Source of the DNA: Poriferisodalis sp965262965
GTDB lineage: Bacteria > Actinomycetota > Acidimicrobiia > Acidimicrobiales > Poriferisodalaceae
Length of the DNA: 64,000 nt
Direction of reading: 5' to 3'
NCBI RefSeq assembly: GCF_965262965.1
Contig: NZ_OZ253573.1
Coordinates: 3,658,001-3,722,000 of the forward strand
The position numbers and the translations under genes were made by a program. Below the pieces are notes generated by a model. That model saw only the letters and a program-made list of their open reading frames with translations, ran no database searches and had not been told where the DNA came from. This document shows positions 60,490 through 64,000 of the stretch, in pieces; position 1 is the stretch's first letter, and each line of letters opens with the position of its first letter.

Positions 60490-61281
60490 GTGGCCATTAG
60501 CGTCCCCGAGGTGCGGATCGCGACCTGGAACGTGAACAGCCTCAATGCCCGGCTGGAGCGGGTTGACGAGTGGCTGGACTATGCCGAGCCCGACGTGCTG
60601 CTGTTGCAAGAGACCAAGATGGCCGACGAGCAGTTCCCGCACTTGCACTTCGAGGCGCAGGGCTATGCGTCGGTGCATCACGGCGAGGGGCGCTGGAACG
60701 GCGTGGCGATCCTGTCGAGCGTGGGGATTGAGGATCCGATTGCGGGCTTTGCTGACGGGCGCGAGCCGGACCCCGATGCCCGGATCGTTTCAGCCCGGTG
60801 CGCAGGCGTCACGGTGAGCTCGGTGTACGTGCCCAACGGCCGGGCCGTCGACCACGATCACTACCGCTACAAGCTGGACTGGCTCGGGCGCCTGCGCGCA
60901 CACTTGGAGGCCACGTGCGATCCAGCCGAGCCCGTTCTGGTCGGCGGCGACTTCAACGTGTGCCTTGATGATCGGGATGTGTGGGATCCGGACAATCCCG
61001 AGCCGCGGACCCACGTCACCGAGCGAGAACGGGCCGCGGTGCAAGCCGTGTGCGACTGGGGGCTGGCGGACATCTTCCGCGAGCACTACGGCGCTGCGGG
61101 CTTGTACAGCTGGTGGGACTACCGCGACGGCGCGTTCTACAAACGCCACGGCCTGCGCATCGACCTGTTGCTGGGCACGGTGCCGGTGGTCGATACGACC
61201 CGGTTCTGCCTCATCGACCGCAACGCCCGCAAGGGCACCAAGCCTTCGGACCACACGCCGGTGTTCGTCGACCTCGACTAA
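60490..61281 (+). CDS. xthA: exodeoxyribonuclease III
   Basis: A 263-residue AP endonuclease/exonuclease III. IATWNVNSLNARLERV, LLLQETKMADEQFP (catalytic Glu), SVYVPNGRAVDHDHYRYK, VGGDFNVCLDDRDVWD, YSWWDYRDGAFYKRHGLRIDLLLGT and SDHTPVFVDLD (His of the active site) are conserved. GTG 60490 was chosen; TTG 60469 overlapping ettA is an alternative. The stop overlaps the convergent helicase stop by three bases. Confidence 0.95.
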   Translation: MAISVPEVRIATWNVNSLNARLERVDEWLDYAEPDVLLLQETKMADEQFPHLHFEAQGYASVHHGEGRWNGVAILSSVGIEDPIAGFADGREPDPDARIVSARCAGVTVSSVYVPNGRAVDHDHYRYKLDWLGRLRAHLEATCDPAEPVLVGGDFNVCLDDRDVWDPDNPEPRTHVTERERAAVQAVCDWGLADIFREHYGAAGLYSWWDYRDGAFYKRHGLRIDLLLGTVPVVDTTRFCLIDRNARKGTKPSDHTPVFVDLD

Positions 61282-63110
61282 CGATCCAACGCAGCGCGCG
61301 CCGCTGCGAGGTGGGCAGCGGCGTCCTGGGGGCCGAGCGGCGGCGGCTCGGCGGTCGCATGCTCGATGAGTGCCAGCCACCGCGAGGGCTCGCGATTGCG
61401 GCGGTCGGTCCGTGGCCGGTGCCGCGCCCAGGTGAAGTGCAGCGCGTGGGTGGCTCGCGACACGGCGACATAGAAGAGCCGACGTTCTTCGGGATCGTCG
61501 TGACGCAGCGGTACCAATCCGTCCTCGGCGCCCGCGATGACGACATAGCGCCATTCGAGGCCCTTCGCAGCGTGAAACGTTGCAAGTGTCACAGCACCGC
61601 CGGGGCGGGTGAAGCGATCGATGCCGAACAGATCGCCGGTGAGCTCGCGGTCGCGCCCTGACAGCAGACCGATCCAGGTGGCAAAGCTGCGACCGTCCGC
61701 ACCCAGTGGGGCATTGCGGCGGCCTACGGCGCTTGCCTGCTCGTCCAGGTAGACCGCAGCGAGGTCCAGCAGTCGCAACTCCGTCTGATCGCTCGAAGCG
61801 CTGTCGGAAGACCGCGGCCGGCTGCTGGCTTCCTGGCGTAGCTCGGCGACGACCGAAGCGAAGTCCGCTCCCGAAGCGCGGAGCCGGTCGAGCAGTTCGC
61901 GCACCTCCGGCAGCTGCCCGAAGGAGCCTCGCTGGCCGCCGATTCGATGTGGGATGCCCGCCGAGCCCAGAGCTGCGGCGACATCGTGCAGCTGCGCGTT
62001 CGTGCGCGCCAGCACACCGAACGAGCCCCATCGCTTGTTCTGCGCGGTGATCCAGCGGGCGATGCCGTCGGCCTCGGCCGCCTCGTCGTCGTATGCCGTC
62101 ACCGTGGGCGCCGGACCGATTTCGTGCGGGCGTGCGGGCTGTTGGTCGTGTCCACCTCGTTGAGACTGTGCTGGGGTTGCTGGCTCGCTGGGGGACATGA
62201 CGGCGGATGCCGCGGCGACGAGCAACGGATGGCTGCGGTAGTTGAGGTCGAGATGCACCACTTCAGCACCGTCGAAACGGCGACCGAACTCAGCGATGTA
62301 GCTGCTGTCTGCGCCGTTCCACCCATAGATGGCCTGATCGGTGTCGCCGACGACGCAGATGTCGCAGGCGCCGTCGCGCACGGCGGAGGTCCCGCCCAGC
62401 CAAGCCACCAGCAGGTTCCATTGCAGCCGGTTCAGGTCCTGGAATTCGTCGACGAAGAAGTGACGGTGCAGCCAGCGTCGGGCGTTCGCGAAGTGCTCGT
62501 CGGAGTGCATCAGGCGTGTGCACTCGATGAGCAGGTCGTCGAAGTCCAGCATTCGTCGGCGCGTCTTGGTGCGCTCGTAGTGCGAGTACAGCTCCGCTGT
62601 GGCCTCGGCGCCAGATCCCACTCGTCTGGGGCCGGGACCGTCGCGGTACTCGGCGGCTGAGAGATCGCTCGCCTTCGCCCAGTCGATCTCGCGCAAAGCG
62701 ACCGCCACGGTCACTGGCGGTCGGGCTCCAAACCTGTCGCGCAGATGCTCTGCGAGCTCACCGCTGAGAGCGGCACGGCTCGGCAGGACCTTGCGCACGG
62801 ATCGCCCGCGGTCGATGTCGTATTGGCGCAGTTGTGCCAATGCAATGGAATGAAAGGTGCCGACCGGGCCGGTGCCGTCGACGCCCAAGTCCCGAAGCCG
62901 GGAACGCAACTCGTGCGCAGCTCGCCGCGTAAAGGTGACGGCCACCGCATGCCGTGCTTGGATCGACTCGTCGTCGACTCGCCGAGCGATCCGATGCGTG
63001 AGCACTCGGGTCTTGCCGCTCCCTGGTCCCGCCACCACCAAGAGGGCGCTCGCCTCCGAATCCACCGCAGCGCGCTGCGCTGCGTCGAGCCGGCTGGCTG
63101 ACGAGTCCAC
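61278..63110 (-). CDS. UvrD/Rep-family ATP-dependent DNA helicase
   Basis: A 610-residue superfamily 1A helicase, shorter than UvrD (about 720). Walker A VVAGPGSGKTRVLTHRI, motif II FFVDEFQDLNRLQW, motif III GDTDQAIYGWNGAD, motif IV LNYRSHPLL, motif V TLATFHAAKGLEWRYVVIAGAEDGLVP and motif VI EERRLFYVAVSRATHALHFTWA are all intact. The 2B domain is shortened. The C-terminus ends in an Ala-rich helix. It probably works in DNA repair together with xthA next door. Confidence 0.93.
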   Translation of the reverse strand: MDSSASRLDAAQRAAVDSEASALLVVAGPGSGKTRVLTHRIARRVDDESIQARHAVAVTFTRRAAHELRSRLRDLGVDGTGPVGTFHSIALAQLRQYDIDRGRSVRKVLPSRAALSGELAEHLRDRFGARPPVTVAVALREIDWAKASDLSAAEYRDGPGPRRVGSGAEATAELYSHYERTKTRRRMLDFDDLLIECTRLMHSDEHFANARRWLHRHFFVDEFQDLNRLQWNLLVAWLGGTSAVRDGACDICVVGDTDQAIYGWNGADSSYIAEFGRRFDGAEVVHLDLNYRSHPLLVAAASAVMSPSEPATPAQSQRGGHDQQPARPHEIGPAPTVTAYDDEAAEADGIARWITAQNKRWGSFGVLARTNAQLHDVAAALGSAGIPHRIGGQRGSFGQLPEVRELLDRLRASGADFASVVAELRQEASSRPRSSDSASSDQTELRLLDLAAVYLDEQASAVGRRNAPLGADGRSFATWIGLLSGRDRELTGDLFGIDRFTRPGGAVTLATFHAAKGLEWRYVVIAGAEDGLVPLRHDDPEERRLFYVAVSRATHALHFTWARHRPRTDRRNREPSRWLALIEHATAEPPPLGPQDAAAHLAAARAALDR

Positions 63111-63132
63111 GGGAGCGAACCTAGACCGTCGT

Positions 63133-63138
63133 TACCCT
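63133..63138 (+). promoter_or_regulatory. -10 box for leaderless metal-receptor gene
   Basis: TACCCT seven bases before GTG 63146, with no ribosome site. Confidence 0.45.
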
Positions 63139-63145
63139 GCCGTCG

Positions 63146-63859
63146 GTGCGCATCGTGAGCCTCGTTCCGAGTGTCACCGAGACGCTGGCGACCTGGGGTA
63201 CCGACCCGATCGCGTGCACCCGCTTCTGTGAGCGGCCCGATTTGCCACACGTGGGTGGCACCAAGAATCCCGACGTCGAAGCGATCGTCGCGCTGGGGCC
63301 GGACCTTGTCGTGACCGATCGCGAGGAGAACCGCAGGCAGGACTATGACGCGCTGGTCGCGGCAGGTCTCAACGTGGAGGCTCTGCATATTGCGGCGCTC
63401 GGCGACGTAGAGCCCGAACTGGGCCGCTTGGCGCAACGGATCGGTGTGGCCTGGACTCCTGAACCGCTGCCCAAGCCAGCCGACTTGCGGGGCCCAGCGG
63501 CGCTGGTCGGAAATGTTCGCGTCTTCGTGCCGATCTGGCGCCGGCCGTACATGACCATCGGCGCGCGGACGTACGGCGCCTCGCTGCTCCGCTATTGCGG
63601 TGTCGAGGTGGCCTTCGCTGACCGCGACGCCTACCCGACCCTTTCCGATGCCGACCTCTCGGCCGGGCACTTTGAGGTGATCCTCGCCCCAACCGAGCCG
63701 TATCCGTGGCATCTGCGGCATGTGGACGAGTTGTCGCAGTACGCACCGACCCACCTCGTCGGCGGACAGGATCTGTTCTGGTGGGGAACCCGCACGCCAG
63801 CGGCGGTCGTTCGAGTGGCCCGTACGATCCGCAGAGCGCTGGAGCAGACAACGCCCTGA
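63146..63859 (+). CDS. helical-backbone metal receptor/BtuF-like protein without signal peptide
   Basis: A 237-residue periplasmic-binding-protein-like fold (TroA/BtuF). RIVSLVPSVTETLATWG and HVGGTKNPDVEAIVALGPDLVVTDREEN are typical of cobalamin- or siderophore-binding receptors. No signal peptide or lipobox is present, so it is predicted cytosolic, as in a subgroup of actinobacterial proteins. There is no permease or ATPase next to it. GTG 63146 is leaderless. Confidence 0.87.
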   Translation: MRIVSLVPSVTETLATWGTDPIACTRFCERPDLPHVGGTKNPDVEAIVALGPDLVVTDREENRRQDYDALVAAGLNVEALHIAALGDVEPELGRLAQRIGVAWTPEPLPKPADLRGPAALVGNVRVFVPIWRRPYMTIGARTYGASLLRYCGVEVAFADRDAYPTLSDADLSAGHFEVILAPTEPYPWHLRHVDELSQYAPTHLVGGQDLFWWGTRTPAAVVRVARTIRRALEQTTP

Positions 63860-63919
63860 CAGCGCCCAGATCGAGAGTGCGAAGTAGCGTTGCCCCGACG
63901 TGACGAGGGGGGACCAGAC

Positions 63920-64000
63920 ATGGGCACAGGACCGCTGGCGGGGACCAGGGTGATCGAGATGCAGGGGATCGGGCCGGCGCCCTTTTGCGGGATGATGCTC
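63920..64000 (+). CDS. CaiB/BaiF-type CoA-transferase or alpha-methylacyl-CoA racemase, 3' partial
   Basis: Only 27 codons remain before the window ends, too few for a long ORF. ATG 63920 follows GAGGGGGGACC. MGTGPLAGTRVIEMQGIGPA and PFCGMMLA-like sequence matches the N-terminus of AMACR-type class III transferases, the third family member in this window. Confidence 0.75.
   Translation, partial: MGTGPLAGTRVIEMQGIGPAPFCGMML

Overview
This 64 kb window is a high-GC chromosomal segment of an actinobacterium. The best fit is Acidimicrobiia or a related oligotrophic, possibly marine or host-associated, lineage. The support is an actinobacterial-type DapD, the mismatch endonuclease NucS, F420/flavin LLM oxidoreductases, a mycothiol-type (MDMPI) protein, many CaiB and acyl-CoA genes, and genes that start 6-8 nt after a TAnnnT box as leaderless actinobacterial mRNAs do. 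The taxonomic placement is inference. I see no rRNA, tRNA, CRISPR array or intact transposon.

Layout. 1-1533: a left-truncated AlbA/GHKL-type regulator. 1637-6858: acyl-CoA dehydrogenase, CaiB CoA-transferase, a small GIY-YIG-like protein, an amidohydrolase and dapD. 6880-9139: an accessory patch with two frameshifted lipoprotein genes, an IS30 transposase scar and a mazEF pair. 9240-11289: nitronate monooxygenase-like protein and an SDR. 11358-15825: a zinc island (znuBA divergent from znuC-zur, then a CDF exporter) with a 27-bp repeat array across the znuC/zur junction. 15859-21308: Bcr-type MFS, phosphoribosyltransferase, DUF4153-like membrane protein, HNH nuclease and nitroreductase. 21420-22108: an AbrB/VapC pair with its own inverted repeat.

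22233-32022 is the richest metabolic block. It holds a 2-keto-4-pentenoate hydratase-like enzyme, RidA, DUF1330, a TauD dioxygenase, an enolase-superfamily enzyme with an MFS transporter, DUF3237, MDMPI, an LLM oxidoreductase and a two-subunit MaoC hydratase. I infer an uncharacterised catabolic locus. It is interrupted by a decayed vapBC pair lying between a DUF3237 gene and a truncated copy of that gene's 3' end. 32198-44083: msrA, a second LLM enzyme, a PAP2 phosphatase with two LysM lipoproteins, methionine aminopeptidase, a second CaiB, a crotonase, a HIT protein, and a tight VanW / geranylgeranyl-reductase-like / coaA run. 44233-51719: SDR and MaoC hydratase of the MFE-2 pair, nucS, an MBL-fold enzyme, a PEP-mobile-domain protein without an ATP-grasp domain, a crotonase and a CysQ-type phosphatase.

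51911-57584 is a polar amino acid ABC transporter (binding lipoprotein, two unusually long permeases, ATPase) with a hairpin after the binding protein. 57630-64000 holds a zinc-ribbon protein, a HAD hydrolase, ettA, xthA, a UvrD-like helicase, a BtuF-like metal receptor without a signal peptide, and the first codons of a third CaiB-type gene.

No single locus is clearly a new defence system. The items most worth following are the HNH protein, the catabolic block, the PEP-mobile protein lacking its ATP-grasp half, the enlarged permeases, and the repeat-driven variation at znuC/zur and vapC.
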